From positions 558,001 to 622,000 of the forward strand of contig OZ345359.1 of the NCBI GenBank assembly GCA_977006965.1: a stretch of DNA of 64,000 nucleotides, in the 5' to 3' direction. The stretch comes from Phymatolithon calcareum (lineage: Eukaryota; Rhodophyta; Florideophyceae; Hapalidiales). Shown here piece by piece: positions 22,140 to 31,964 of this stretch. A program made the position numbers and the translations under genes. How positions within the stretch are numbered: the first letter of the stretch is position 1; every line of letters begins with the position of its first letter. Under the pieces are notes generated by a model. That model worked only from the letters and a program-made list of their open reading frames with translations. It was not told the DNA's origin and ran no database searches.

Positions 22140-22964
22140 ATGGATTTCGACGAGACCTTCAAGGTCCTGCTTGTCGGTGACAGTGGCGTTGGAAAGTCGA
22201 GCATCCTGCTCCGCTTTACGGACGATGTATTTGAAGCCATGCAACCGACAATCGGTGTGGATTTCAAGGTCAAGGCAATGACCGTGGATCGTCGAAACGT
22301 AAAAATGACTATTTGGGACACGTAAGTTTGCTTGGGCTGCGTGTATCGTGCATTTTACCTTTGGGTCTTCTCATTTTTCTAACTTGTAACTAACGCTATC
22401 TGTTTGCTCTGTTGCATGCTGTATCCATTGGCTCGATACACGACAGTGCTGGTCAGGAACGCTTCCGCACCCTAACGAGCGCATACTACGTACGTGTCCA
22501 GCGCATATTCTTTTCCAGAGCGCAGCATGGCAGTGAAGTGAATGGTATTGATTCTGACATTGCATCGCTTCTGAATTTTCACCACACAGCGAGGGGCACA
22601 CGGCATCATTCTGGTATACGATGTGTCGAAACGAGAATCTTTCGAGTCTTTAAAGAATGTGTGGCTGAAGGAGGTTGACATGTATTGCACTCGCAAATCA
22701 GCGGTAAAAATGGTCGTCGGTAACAAGGTAGATACGGAAGATAGAAAAGTGTCTCGCGAAGAAGGCGTTGCATTTGCTCGGGAGGCACGAACTCTTTTTG
22801 TAGAGTCCAGCGCGAAGACGGCAATTGGCGTGAAGCAAACGTTTGAAGAACTGATTTGCAAAATTTTGCAAACTCCCGAGCTTTGCGCGTCTGAGGATGC
22901 GAGTAATGGTAGTATAAGACCAGGCTCGTCTGCCGAATCATCGTATTCAGATTGCGCGTGTTAG
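22140..22964 (+). CDS. RAB18: Rab18/RabC-type small GTPase, three exons
   Basis: Exons 22140-22321, 22447-22489 and 22590-22964 join in frame to 199 residues. Both introns are GT-AG (22322-22446 gtaagt..cag; 22490-22589 gtacgt..cag). The protein shows GDSGVGKS (residues 13-20), [10 protein letters not shown] (switch I), [19 protein letters not shown] (switch II), VGNKVD and ESSAKT, and ends CAC, a dual geranylgeranylation signal. TIGVDFKVK and the [10 protein letters not shown] helix are Rab18-like. Rab18 acts in ER-Golgi and lipid-droplet traffic. Intron 1 interrupts the DTAGQE codons; without splicing the frame is lost. Converges on SQD1. Confidence 0.92.
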
Positions 22965-23624
22965 AGACAAGGGGCTATGTAAATTACAAAACCAAAACAT
23001 TCCAAAAGCTCTTCGCCCTTGAATACCGAATGGTGAATTGGGACGTTAATGCGGACAACAATACATCAACGATTATCTTCCCCAATGCTCCTGACTCGCA
23101 TCGGACATCTGATGACGACGACAACATGCTGCTTGCGACATCTCAAGGTGTTGCCGACGATGGACAGCACCATCTGCTGTGACAGCACGGCAGGCCGCCC
23201 GCTTACAGATGAAATCTCTGCGGCTATCTCAATTAATCACCTTCCCCTTATCGACAAGAGCCAGACGTTCCAGATGCCGATCAGAGGGCGAGTCCACTTC
23301 CCAATTTATTACTTTTATGATAACGAGGGAGAGGAACCTCTTGCTAATGGCCACTTGCCACCTCCAACGACCACTGATACCATGTTCTGATACCAGCAGA
23401 CGAGATGAGCGTCAAGTTGACGGCACAGTATTGCAGAAAAAGAATCATTCGAGGAATGTATTGCAAAAAACTAGAACAGGACAACTACAAAAGCACGGTC
23501 ATGCAGTACTGTACTCCGGTGCAAGAAAGCCGTAAGTCTATCCTGAAGCGGTGTATTCATTCGTAGATATTCAAAAGTAGTAGAATCAAACTGAGCACAT
23601 CACGAGACCTAAACCGCGTCCGTG
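22965..23624. other. Intergenic between convergent Rab18 and SQD1
   Basis: 3' flanks of two convergent genes. Two overlapping frames of about 115 codons (23049-23535) have no domain and look like chance. Confidence 0.5.
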
Positions 23625-25118
23625 TTAAGAAGCGTTAAGGACACGACGCAGCTTTTCCATTGTGTCCTTGTTCCCCTTGCTCAGACTGAACAGCATAGCC
23701 TCCTCTTCCGCCATTGAATACGCCCCAAGGTCTGAAGCACTGAGTCCAAACTCTTCACATTCCCGACGTCTTGTCTTGTTCCAGAAGGAATTAGGAAGAA
23801 TCTTAGATTTGTCACATCGATCCTTGTACTTAGTGGCAACGGTAGTCACCTCATCCAAAAGACCTTGCTCTAGCGTGGTAGGTTCCAGTCCGAGGCTGAT
23901 AAACTTACGGTTTGACACATCTAGCTCATTCTCCGCGCTTTCATTACGAGGGTTGCTGATGTTCTTAATCTCTGCTCCAGTTTTAGATGCAATAAGATTC
24001 GCCAAGTCCCGCACACGATGCGTTTCGGCAATCTGATTGAAAATTTCAACCTGGGCACCAGGAGCAGGTGGGTTTGCGATTGCCATGCTGATACATTTCG
24101 CGGTATCCTGAATATGGATAAAAGCACGCGTTTGGCCACCAGTTCCATAGACAGTCAGGGGGACACCCAACGCTGCCTGCATCAAGAACCGATTCAGAAC
24201 GGTTCCGTAGTCCGAATCGTAATCGAATCGGTTGATCAAACGCTCGTCGCGCATTGTCTGCTTTGTGTTCGTACCCCATACAATTCCTTGATGCAAATCA
24301 GTGATACGCAGCGAATCATTCTTTTGGTAAAACTGGAACAGAGTTTGATCAAGGCACTTGGTGGCATGATACACAGAACCCGGATATGCCGGGTGAAGAA
24401 TTTGCGATTTGCGACCGCCGGGCAGAATAACATCAATGTATCCCTCAGGAATCTCTCCACCTGACGTTCCATATCCGTACACCCCCATAGTACCAAGATG
24501 AACGATATGTACATCAAGACCGGATTCCACGACTGCTGCTAGAACATTGTGCGTACCGCCAACGTTATTGTTGACCGTGTACCGCTTTTGCCGAGATCCC
24601 TTCATCGAATACGGCGCTGCCCTCTGCTCCGCAAAATGCACAATCGCATCTGGCTTCTCTCGAACAATGAGATCAAGCACTCGATCGTACTCCTGCGCAA
24701 CATTCATCATGACGAATCGAATATCCCTACCCGACACATTACGCCATGTTAAGACGCGATCTGACATGCTCTGAATAGGCGTCAGACTGTCGCATTCAAG
24801 CTCAAGATCGATCTTCCTCCTAGACAAATTGTCCACGATGATGACATCATGTCCTAACTCGCTGAGGTACAGGCTCGTGGGCCAGCCGCAAAAGCCATCA
24901 CCGCCGAGAACTAGCACTCGTTTTCTGGGCCCATCTTCCGGTGCGACCGGTACCATCGGGTTTTCCTGTGCTGCCACGGCCGCTGTTCCTTGGCGTTCGG
25001 CAATCGCACGAACGACGCGTCGCGCATGTCGCGGAGCGGATACACGCAGACTTTCACCCCTAAAAACGCTTCTGTTGCTGGCGCGGATGGTCGCGAGCGG
25101 AGCGACTACAAACGCCAT
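23625..25118 (-). CDS. SQD1: UDP-sulfoquinovose synthase, plastid
   Basis: 497 residues from the ATG at 25118. The frame stays open 83 codons upstream but only from a GTG, and its composition is not coding-like. Residues 1 to about 50 (MAFVVAPLATIRASNRSVF, then Arg/Ala-rich) are a transit peptide. The extended-SDR core follows: NAD-binding GGDGFCG (72-78), LGTMGVYGY with Thr210, and the catalytic YHATK (Tyr250, Lys254). The enzyme makes UDP-sulfoquinovose from UDP-glucose and sulfite, the first step of the plastid sulfolipid SQDG. Single exon, full length. Divergent from NBP35 across 316 bp that hold a 16-bp-stem hairpin. Confidence 0.97.
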   Translation of the reverse strand: MAFVVAPLATIRASNRSVFRGESLRVSAPRHARRVVRAIAERQGTAAVAAQENPMVPVAPEDGPRKRVLVLGGDGFCGWPTSLYLSELGHDVIIVDNLSRRKIDLELECDSLTPIQSMSDRVLTWRNVSGRDIRFVMMNVAQEYDRVLDLIVREKPDAIVHFAEQRAAPYSMKGSRQKRYTVNNNVGGTHNVLAAVVESGLDVHIVHLGTMGVYGYGTSGGEIPEGYIDVILPGGRKSQILHPAYPGSVYHATKCLDQTLFQFYQKNDSLRITDLHQGIVWGTNTKQTMRDERLINRFDYDSDYGTVLNRFLMQAALGVPLTVYGTGGQTRAFIHIQDTAKCISMAIANPPAPGAQVEIFNQIAETHRVRDLANLIASKTGAEIKNISNPRNESAENELDVSNRKFISLGLEPTTLEQGLLDEVTTVATKYKDRCDKSKILPNSFWNKTRRRECEEFGLSASDLGAYSMAEEEAMLFSLSKGNKDTMEKLRRVLNAS

Positions 25119-25226
25119 TTTGCACTGGTGATTGTAGCGATGCGGATGTGTTTCGATTGCGCAAGCGATGGCCGATGAACAGCGTGCATGGACCAAACAA
25201 GAGAATGTGCTGATCAACAGACAGAG

Positions 25227-25267
25227 TTGAGCTGATCTCACGGTTCGAATTCGTGAGATCAGCTCAA
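25227..25267. repeat. Perfect hairpin in the SQD1/NBP35 divergent promoter
   Basis: TTGAGCTGATCTCACG (25227-25242) and its exact reverse complement (25252-25267) flank a 9-nt spacer. A 16-bp perfect stem midway between two divergent genes could be a regulatory inverted repeat or a scar of a mobile element. Confidence 0.8.
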
Positions 25268-25434
25268 TGCGGAGTTGAAAAACTTTGATCTGCGAATTAA
25301 TACTCGCCAAGCGTACTCGGATCTCTGTTGGTGAATCTTTACAGTCTGTTTCACACGTGTGATGCACCCACCTGGAAGGACTGGCCAGAAGGACCGGTCA
25401 CGCTGTCCAACAACCACTCTAAGAAGTAAGAACC

Positions 25435-26427
25435 ATGGTGACGGCAGAGAATAACGAAAGGGATGTTCCCAAAGATGCCAACGAAGGGTGCCCTGGTACG
25501 GGGTCTGAGGCAGCGGGAAAGACTGATGCGTGCGTAGGCTGTCCGAACAAGGCGGCATGCTCCTCCGGTACGACCGCCGTGGACCCAGATATCGCCGCCA
25601 TTGGTGCAAGGCTTAGGACCAATGTGAAGCACAAATTGCTTGTGCTCTCGGGAAAGGGTGGCGTTGGCAAAAGCACTCTTGCTGCTCAGCTTAGTATCGC
25701 GCTATCATCAAATGGTTGCGATGTCGGCCTGCTGGACGTTGACGTATGCGGTCCGTCTGCGCCACATATGCTCGGCGTATCTGGAGAGGAAGTGCGCATG
25801 AGCAATTCGGGTTGGAGCCCTGTGTATGTGGAAGAGAATCTCGCAGTCATGAGCGTCGCGTTCATGCTACCGACAAAGGAAGACGCTGTGATCTGGCGAG
25901 GCGTGCGGAAAACTGGGCTAATTAAGCAATTCCTTCGTGACGTCGATTGGGGTGAGCTAGACTACCTCATTGTTGATGCACCGCCGGGCACTAGCGATGA
26001 ACATATATCACTTGTGCAGTACCTGAAGGAGGCAGACGTGGACGGCGCAATTATTGTCACTACGCCACAGGAAGTTTCTCTGCTGGATGTGCGGAAGGAG
26101 ATCACGTTTTGCAGAAAGAGTGGGACTGAGGTACTTGGTGTTGTGGAGAATATGTCCGGTTTTGTGTGCCCGCATTGCGCAGAGTGTACTGAGGTCTTTT
26201 TTCCTAGCAGCGGAGGAGCTGAGAAGATGTGCAAAGAAATGGGAGTTCCTTTTCTTGGCAAGATTCCACTGGATCCGACAATTTCTAAGGCGGGTGAATT
26301 AGGCAAATCTCTCTTTGAGCAGGCGAAAGACTCACCGGCGGTTGTTGCTGTCACTGACCTGGTTCAAAAAGTAAGAGAAGCAGTGGATGACAATTCTTTA
26401 GCGAATAGCACAACCGAAGTGAATTGA
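25435..26427 (+). CDS. NBP35: Cytosolic Fe-S cluster assembly scaffold NBP35 (NUBP1)
   Basis: 330 residues from an ATG in good context (accATGg). The N-terminal cysteine set C19-x13-C33-x2-C36-x5-C42 that binds a stable 4Fe-4S cluster is present. Then come the deviant Walker [10 protein letters not shown] (73-81), [10 protein letters not shown] and the CPHC pair (C245, C248) that binds the bridging cluster with its partner CFD1. The N-terminal cysteines distinguish NBP35 from the shorter CFD1. It acts in cytosolic iron-sulfur assembly (CIA). Single exon; 294 bp ahead of EBP2 on the same strand. Confidence 0.96.
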   Translation: MVTAENNERDVPKDANEGCPGTGSEAAGKTDACVGCPNKAACSSGTTAVDPDIAAIGARLRTNVKHKLLVLSGKGGVGKSTLAAQLSIALSSNGCDVGLLDVDVCGPSAPHMLGVSGEEVRMSNSGWSPVYVEENLAVMSVAFMLPTKEDAVIWRGVRKTGLIKQFLRDVDWGELDYLIVDAPPGTSDEHISLVQYLKEADVDGAIIVTTPQEVSLLDVRKEITFCRKSGTEVLGVVENMSGFVCPHCAECTEVFFPSSGGAEKMCKEMGVPFLGKIPLDPTISKAGELGKSLFEQAKDSPAVVAVTDLVQKVREAVDDNSLANSTTEVN

Positions 26428-26721
26428 AGAACAGTGGTATTTTGTACATTGTATCCTAAAATTGGTCGTGACCGAACTTTCACGGGTCGCATCTTTCCAG
26501 CGCGAGCAGACACTGGCCTTGTTCTGCATCATGCACAAAATCATCCGTTTTGTAATCACCAGTCTTGAGGATCAACTTTTGGGTCGAAGCAATACTCTAA
26601 TATTATATTTTTGTTGTCATAGCATAATCCTGATATAAACGAACCAATGCATCCCGCCGGCGGGAAGTACTCTCCTCAAGACACAATTTCATTCACCAGC
26701 TCTCTCTATCGCCTGTGAAAG

Positions 26722-27762
26722 ATGAAGCGCCCTCGCTCCAAGCGAACAGGCGCTGATACCTCCAAGGTATCTGCAGCCATATCTGAAGTGGCTGTCACGA
26801 CTCCAGCGAGTGAAATGGACCCTGATGCCGAAATGGTCCCAGCAAACGCAAGGGAAGAGAAGACTGTGGACTTTTCTGAACTGCGCGGAATAGGCGAAGA
26901 CTCTGAAGACAGCGACCCTGATGAACCACTGAAGTTTCTTGAAGTTTCAAAGCTGCCGTCACAAGTAGTTTCAGAGCACCGCAACGACGAACCAGCGCTC
27001 GACAAGAAGCTTTCAGATATCGCTCTTTTCGACACTGCGAAGCCGCACCATTCAGGAAAGTTGCCTTTTCGCGAGTCGCTCTCCGTGACGATGCCGCTTG
27101 ATAAGCCCCTCGAAGCGGCGCTTGCAATGGACGATCTTTCCCGCGAGCGCAAATTCGCCGAGCTGGCGACAGCAGCCGTGCATATAGGGTTGAGCCAATT
27201 GCGGACGCAAAAGATCAAATTCCGAAGACCTGATGACTACTTTGCGCAAATGATCAAGTCCGATGACCACATGACACGCGTGAAGACGCGACTGCTGAGT
27301 ACAAAGGAGAGTATTCAAAACGCAGAGCGGCAGCGTCATAACAGGGATTTGGTCAAGAATAAGAAGAAAGTGCGACAAGAGCAGCGGCTCAAGCAACAAG
27401 AGAAACAGAAACAGACTAAGGATGAAATTGCAGCGGTTAGCAAGCTGCGTAAGGAGCGTGTCAAGCGACGCGCGAGTGCTGAGGCGCCGCCTAGTGATGA
27501 TGATGAGTTTCCTATCGATTTGCTGAATGTGGAGCAACTGGATATTGACAATAAGTTCCAGCCGGCACGAGACATCGAGTCGGGGAAGAAGAAGGCTTGG
27601 GTGGGCAATTTGAAGACGGACGGTGGGAAGAGTGCATCCAAGGGGAAGGGCAAAGGTAGAGAGGATGGAAAGCGGAATGGGCCAGTGGGGATTAAGAAAA
27701 AGAGAGGGTCGAAGAAACGACTCGGGAAAAGTCGGCGACAGAAAGGAACGAAGGCGGCGTAA
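26722..27762 (+). CDS. EBP2: rRNA-processing protein EBP2
   Basis: 346 residues from the ATG at 26722. An acidic N-terminal third precedes the family signature around residues 165-190 (KIKFRRPDDYFAQMIKSDDH, then MTRVKTRLL). Lys/Arg/Gln-rich coiled coil follows, ending in a strongly basic tail (GIKKKRGSKKRLGKSRRQKG). EBP2 is a nucleolar factor needed for 27S pre-rRNA processing and 60S subunit assembly. Single exon, usual length for the family. Confidence 0.93.
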   Translation: MKRPRSKRTGADTSKVSAAISEVAVTTPASEMDPDAEMVPANAREEKTVDFSELRGIGEDSEDSDPDEPLKFLEVSKLPSQVVSEHRNDEPALDKKLSDIALFDTAKPHHSGKLPFRESLSVTMPLDKPLEAALAMDDLSRERKFAELATAAVHIGLSQLRTQKIKFRRPDDYFAQMIKSDDHMTRVKTRLLSTKESIQNAERQRHNRDLVKNKKKVRQEQRLKQQEKQKQTKDEIAAVSKLRKERVKRRASAEAPPSDDDEFPIDLLNVEQLDIDNKFQPARDIESGKKKAWVGNLKTDGGKSASKGKGKGREDGKRNGPVGIKKKRGSKKRLGKSRRQKGTKAA

Positions 27763-29097
27763 GTTTTTATGTTTACGTCAGTTTAGAATAAAGAATTGGG
27801 AGTTTGTAGCCTGGACTGCTTTGAATGCTATTCAAGTACACTGTCACATTTATCCGGTCTCGCTCACACGTGGTATAGCTGCACACAAGAACTTAATACA
27901 AATAGTTCCCGAGCAGGGACACCCAATCTAATCCCACCGCAATGTCGAAAAACATGGTGCCCTTGTTTTGCTCTCGATTTAACCGCAGATATGGGATCTT
28001 CGTGATGGAAGTATATCACAAAAGATATGTAATTGTGTCATTGCCTTGTTTACATTTTTCTCGAGACAGTGTGAATTTCAGCTTTCCTGCTCTTGGTGAT
28101 AGTGACGGGGAACCTGCAGGAGAATTGAATTTTCGATGGTGTTGTATTGCGTTGTATTCCGCATTTGCCCCAAGTGAGATTAGCAGCGCTGCGAGGGTCT
28201 AAATTTTCGATCGCACCATACACTTGTATATGGCAGTCATTTGGTTCCAGTTGTGCGAAATACGCTGGTTGATGTGTATGTGTTTTTGCACTGTCGCAAC
28301 TCGTAATACAAGGCTGACAACAGGTGCGTGCTTCTGGCTCTAGAAGTTGGAAAGTGCGAAATGCAGTTTCTTCGTCGTTCCCTTAGTAGTCAAGGAAAAG
28401 TCCGCTATTCGAGATCTAAAAATGACAACATACTGTTGTCCCGTACTGCGGAAAATTTGCCAGGTTCCCATGCCATGCAATGCTCACGAAGCCCCAACCT
28501 GAAGCACTCTCAAAGTGCTCGTCCGATGAGCAATTTAGGAGCAGTAGGAAGCTTTCTTATGTTATCACGTCCTACAGTATTTATAAATCTACTTTTCTCC
28601 ACCATGCACTGTACAGCTTTGCATCGCACACGTTGCCGCGTCTCTCAGGTCTTCAAGTTCGCCTCTCACCCTCACAGTACCGTTGGACAGTCAACCTCGT
28701 CCATGCGGCAACCTGACTTAATGTTCACCTGTTCGAAAGTTGGGCCAGCTTACCATCTTCCGTGGAGGCGTTTAACCACGTTTAATAGATCATGTTGTCC
28801 AATGGACTATGATCATGTGGCACGTAATTAGTGATTGTTCCAGCGTATACATTGTGCTCAGGTGTTCACTGCATTTTTTGCGCATCTGTGTGGCTCAAGT
28901 GTTGATGTCTTTTTTCTTCGCACCAATGAAATGAAATGAACGGTTGAATTCATTTTATTTGCACCGCCTCCTCGCTTGACACATCTGTCGCCTCAGAGCA
29001 CGGCTTGCCCACCAGAACACTACAGTAGTTTTCTGGGCACACAATCAAAATTGTGCCTGCTGTGTGGCACGACCAGGGCTTTGTGCAGTTCTTCGCT
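27763..29097. other. Intergenic, no gene seen
   Basis: About 1.3 kb between EBP2 and PdxT. The longest frame (28328-28831) lacks domain similarity and has no coding-like composition. No repeats of note. Confidence 0.5.
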
Positions 29098-29724
29098 ATG
29101 ACAGTCGCTACGTTAGCAAACGTTACAATCGGGGTGCTCGAGCTCCAAGGTGATTTTGCGGAACACAATGCAATGCTACGGCAATGCGGTGCCGAGAACA
29201 TAAAGGGTGTTCGACTTCCCGCTCATCTGGAAGGTATTGACGCTCTTGTCATTCCCGGCGGTGAGAGTACCGTGATCAGTAAACTTCTGGTCGACCTTGA
29301 GATGATGAACCAAGTGAAACAGTTGGCAGCATTTGGACTGCCGATGTTCGGAACATGCGCCGGATGCATCATGCTTGCGAAGGACATCCAGCAGAGGCCA
29401 GAACAGCCTCGAATTGGTGCTCTCAATGTCGCTGTCGATCGCAATGCCTACGGAACACAGATCAATTCATTTGAAGCGCTTGTACAATCTGAATTTTTCG
29501 CGAACTCACCACCTCTACGAGTTGTGCATATCCGGGCACCTGCAATTGTGTCACATGGAGAAAATGTTACTGTGCTTGCGAAACATGACAATCGTCCGAT
29601 TCTTGTTCAACAGGATTCGCTTCTCGCCTGTACTTTTCACCCGGAACTTACAGAGGACTGCAGAGTGCATAAATACTTTCTGCACATGGTACTTCAACGA
29701 AAGGGGAAGATCAACTCTAGTTGA
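29098..29724 (+). CDS. PDX2: PLP synthase glutaminase subunit PdxT/SNO
   Basis: 208 residues from the ATG at 29098; the frame extends 15 codons upstream only from a GTG. Class-I-like glutamine amidotransferase of the PdxT family: LELQGDFAEHNAML, the oxyanion/binding motif IPGGEST (52-58), nucleophile Cys87 in GTCAGC, and the His181/Glu183 pair in TFHPEL. It hydrolyses glutamine and channels ammonia to PdxS (PDX1), which builds pyridoxal 5'-phosphate from pentose and triose phosphates. No organelle presequence is visible, so cytosolic. The PdxS partner is not in the window. Converges on the ankyrin gene 142 bp away. Confidence 0.95.
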   Translation: MTVATLANVTIGVLELQGDFAEHNAMLRQCGAENIKGVRLPAHLEGIDALVIPGGESTVISKLLVDLEMMNQVKQLAAFGLPMFGTCAGCIMLAKDIQQRPEQPRIGALNVAVDRNAYGTQINSFEALVQSEFFANSPPLRVVHIRAPAIVSHGENVTVLAKHDNRPILVQQDSLLACTFHPELTEDCRVHKYFLHMVLQRKGKINSS

Positions 29725-29866
29725 ATCGTGGAAACAGAGTACGTCATACATTGATCAATGAAGATAAGATAAGCAGTGCCTTCATTTTGTACAAACGGAA
29801 AGACAAGATACCTAATCCAAGACTATCCTACATAAACTTTGTTGCAGTCAGTCAAAGTCCAATTTA

Positions 29867-30355
29867 TCAATCATTTGGCTGATCCTCCTCATCACCTTGA
29901 AGTGCACCGAGAGCCTCAGCCAAGAAATCCACTGTCGTCTTGTGGTTACACTGACGAGCTTCATCAAGCGGCGTATTTCCAAAGTTATTTACCTTGACAA
30001 GATCAGCATTCGCGTTCACCAAATGTTTAACAACTTCCAACTGCCCCGTGAGCGAAGCGTAATGAAGTGGCGTAGATCCGGACGTATTGACAGCACTAAC
30101 CGGAGCTCCAGCATCAATCAGCTCAAGAGCAATATCGGAATGCCCATTCGCGCAACATAGATGAAGCGCGGTGTTTCCAGACATATCGTCACTGCTTGCG
30201 ATCACACGCTCCAACTTGGTACGCTTGCCAGAACTCGTTGCACCGTTCTTGGCGGCATTCTCGGCGCGCCGCTTCAGTGCCGCGATCAGGTCACGAACAC
30301 CCTCCAAGTCACCGTGGCGAGCCATGTTACGCAGGTTCTCTGCTGACTTGCTCAT
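29867..30355 (-). CDS. Small ankyrin-repeat protein, Yar1-like
   Basis: 162 residues from the ATG at 30355; the frame extends upstream to 30502 but starts there on GTG. Three ankyrin repeats: residues 60-88 (GNTALHLCCANGHSDIA), 93-121 (GSTPLHYASLTGQLEVVK) and 126-148 (GNTPLDEAR), followed by a short acidic tail GDEEDQPND. Size, repeat number and acidic tail resemble yeast Yar1, the chaperone of ribosomal protein S3, but ankyrin proteins are hard to assign and this is inference. Single exon. Confidence 0.8.
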   Translation of the reverse strand: MSKSAENLRNMARHGDLEGVRDLIAALKRRAENAAKNGATSSGKRTKLERVIASSDDMSGNTALHLCCANGHSDIALELIDAGAPVSAVNTSGSTPLHYASLTGQLEVVKHLVNANADLVKVNNFGNTPLDEARQCNHKTTVDFLAEALGALQGDEEDQPND

Positions 30356-31373
30356 GATTTCGCGCTCGAGATGAGCAGCAGCTAAAATCTGAGAGAAAGG
30401 AATGTGAGACTTCCCGCCTTGAGTCTCGAGCGCTAGGTCGCGCTCGGAAATGCTTCCGGAGACCCTGTCGTTCTTGTGAAAAACGCAATCGTGGCTCAAC
30501 ACGGACCGCCGGAAGTGGAATTCGAGCAGGTTTTAAACTTTTGGGAAACAGATATCATAATGTAATATTTTGGAAATTCTATGAATCCCTTTGTGGACTT
30601 TGTTTTTGGTTTTTGATAACGATATTGCAATTTAGCAAATTTAGAGCGTTCGTGGGGTGAAAGCTCCTGCAGGGCATTAATCCTGGTACAGAGGAGCAAT
30701 GCTGTCCCTCTTGCCTTCCAAGTTATTTTCCAATGCGAGGCGATCTCAAGGGTATAAAAAATTTCCCTTATGAATGGCTGTTTCGTAGGCCGTCTCGTTT
30801 GTTGTTCAGGATCATTGCATTCCAATCTCTACGCTGTTGTTAAGTGGAGAGCGCGAACTTTTTCGCCATCAGAATTATACGTTGACAGGCAGAGTCCCTG
30901 CTCTGGTTGCAGATTATACAGCTGTGGAAAGATAATCAAACTTGGAGGATCGGTCACTATAGTAAGAGGAAAAACCATGAATCTCAATCGCACGAAACCG
31001 CATCTCAATAAAAGCTAACTACAAGAACAGTACAACTTTTGATATTTGTTTCTCCCCTTATCTTCTTTCACACCATGTGATGTATGAATGCAAAACGCAT
31101 TTGTACCGTATCCGAAAAAGGTGCTTCAGGGAATCGCGAACAGTTCTACGCCTTGATCCGGGCCAGTTGCATAAAAATTGTGAACATGGAGCACGTCTCT
31201 GACAAATATAAAAAGTATGATTTTTGAAAAATATTTAATTATATTTCTGAATAATTGAAAAAACAATTGAAAATATTTAGCAAAGCAGAATCCAACTCTT
31301 CGCCACATCGCCGATAATGCCATTGCTCACGCGAGGTTGGCCGCGACGTCCACATTGCCAATAGCCTGAACAA
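30356..31373. other. Divergent intergenic region, no gene seen
   Basis: About 1 kb between the ankyrin gene and the small plus-strand gene at 31374. AT-rich; frames below 110 codons without domains. Confidence 0.5.
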
Positions 31374-31781
31374 ATGGTGACAGCGGCGGCGAAAACAGTT
31401 CTGGCGGAAGGTGCAGTCGCTGCAAAACAAAGCGTTCAAGCCCTCCGTAATACGTATGGGGTCGTGAATATGCCCACGCGTGCAATCGCGGCAATTTTAC
31501 TCAAGAATCAAGCCCCCGTGCCGCATGATGAGCTTTACGAACTGTCGGCTGAGTATGGTCTGTTCAAGAGCAAGCGCCATTTTAAACATTGCCTTAAAAT
31601 GATGAAGCTGCAAGATAGAGTTAACGTCATATGCAACGGCCCTGCGTATCCTGGGGCATCGCGACTTTCATTCTCAGTCAAACTCACACGAAGGGGCGAT
31701 GCCATTTATACAAGATATCTTGGTACAAACGTACCAAGCCCAACTGAGGAGGACGCTCCCAGCTTGACAAATGCCACATAA
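31374..31781 (+). CDS. Small conserved-looking protein, function unknown
   Basis: 135 residues from the ATG at 31374, single exon. A short Ala-rich N-terminus precedes a compact region: MPTRAIAAILLKNQAPVPHD, ELSAEYGLFKSKRHFKHCLK, and a C-terminal SFSVKLTRRGDAIYTRYLG. The helix-helix-strand order suggests a winged-helix-like fold, and the basic patches suggest RNA or ribosome contact, possibly mitochondrial. I do not recognise the family. It converges on TIMELESS, 183 bp away. Confidence 0.65.
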   Translation: MVTAAAKTVLAEGAVAAKQSVQALRNTYGVVNMPTRAIAAILLKNQAPVPHDELYELSAEYGLFKSKRHFKHCLKMMKLQDRVNVICNGPAYPGASRLSFSVKLTRRGDAIYTRYLGTNVPSPTEEDAPSLTNAT

Positions 31782-31964
31782 AACTCGAACACAATCATGG
31801 AAGCAGTGATCTGCTCTAATTCTTCATTGTGCTCTTGGATGTAATTAAGATTCGGCAGCCGAACTCTTGAATAGGTAAACAGAGCACTTGTGTCGTGTCA
31901 GATGTTTATTACTTTACGCCCTGATGGAAACTAATTCAATATCGAAACATTGATGATTTTCTCG

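Noticed and set aside
28328-28831. 167-codon plus-strand frame between EBP2 and PdxT
   Set aside because: No domain, no coding-like composition, and no convincing start context.
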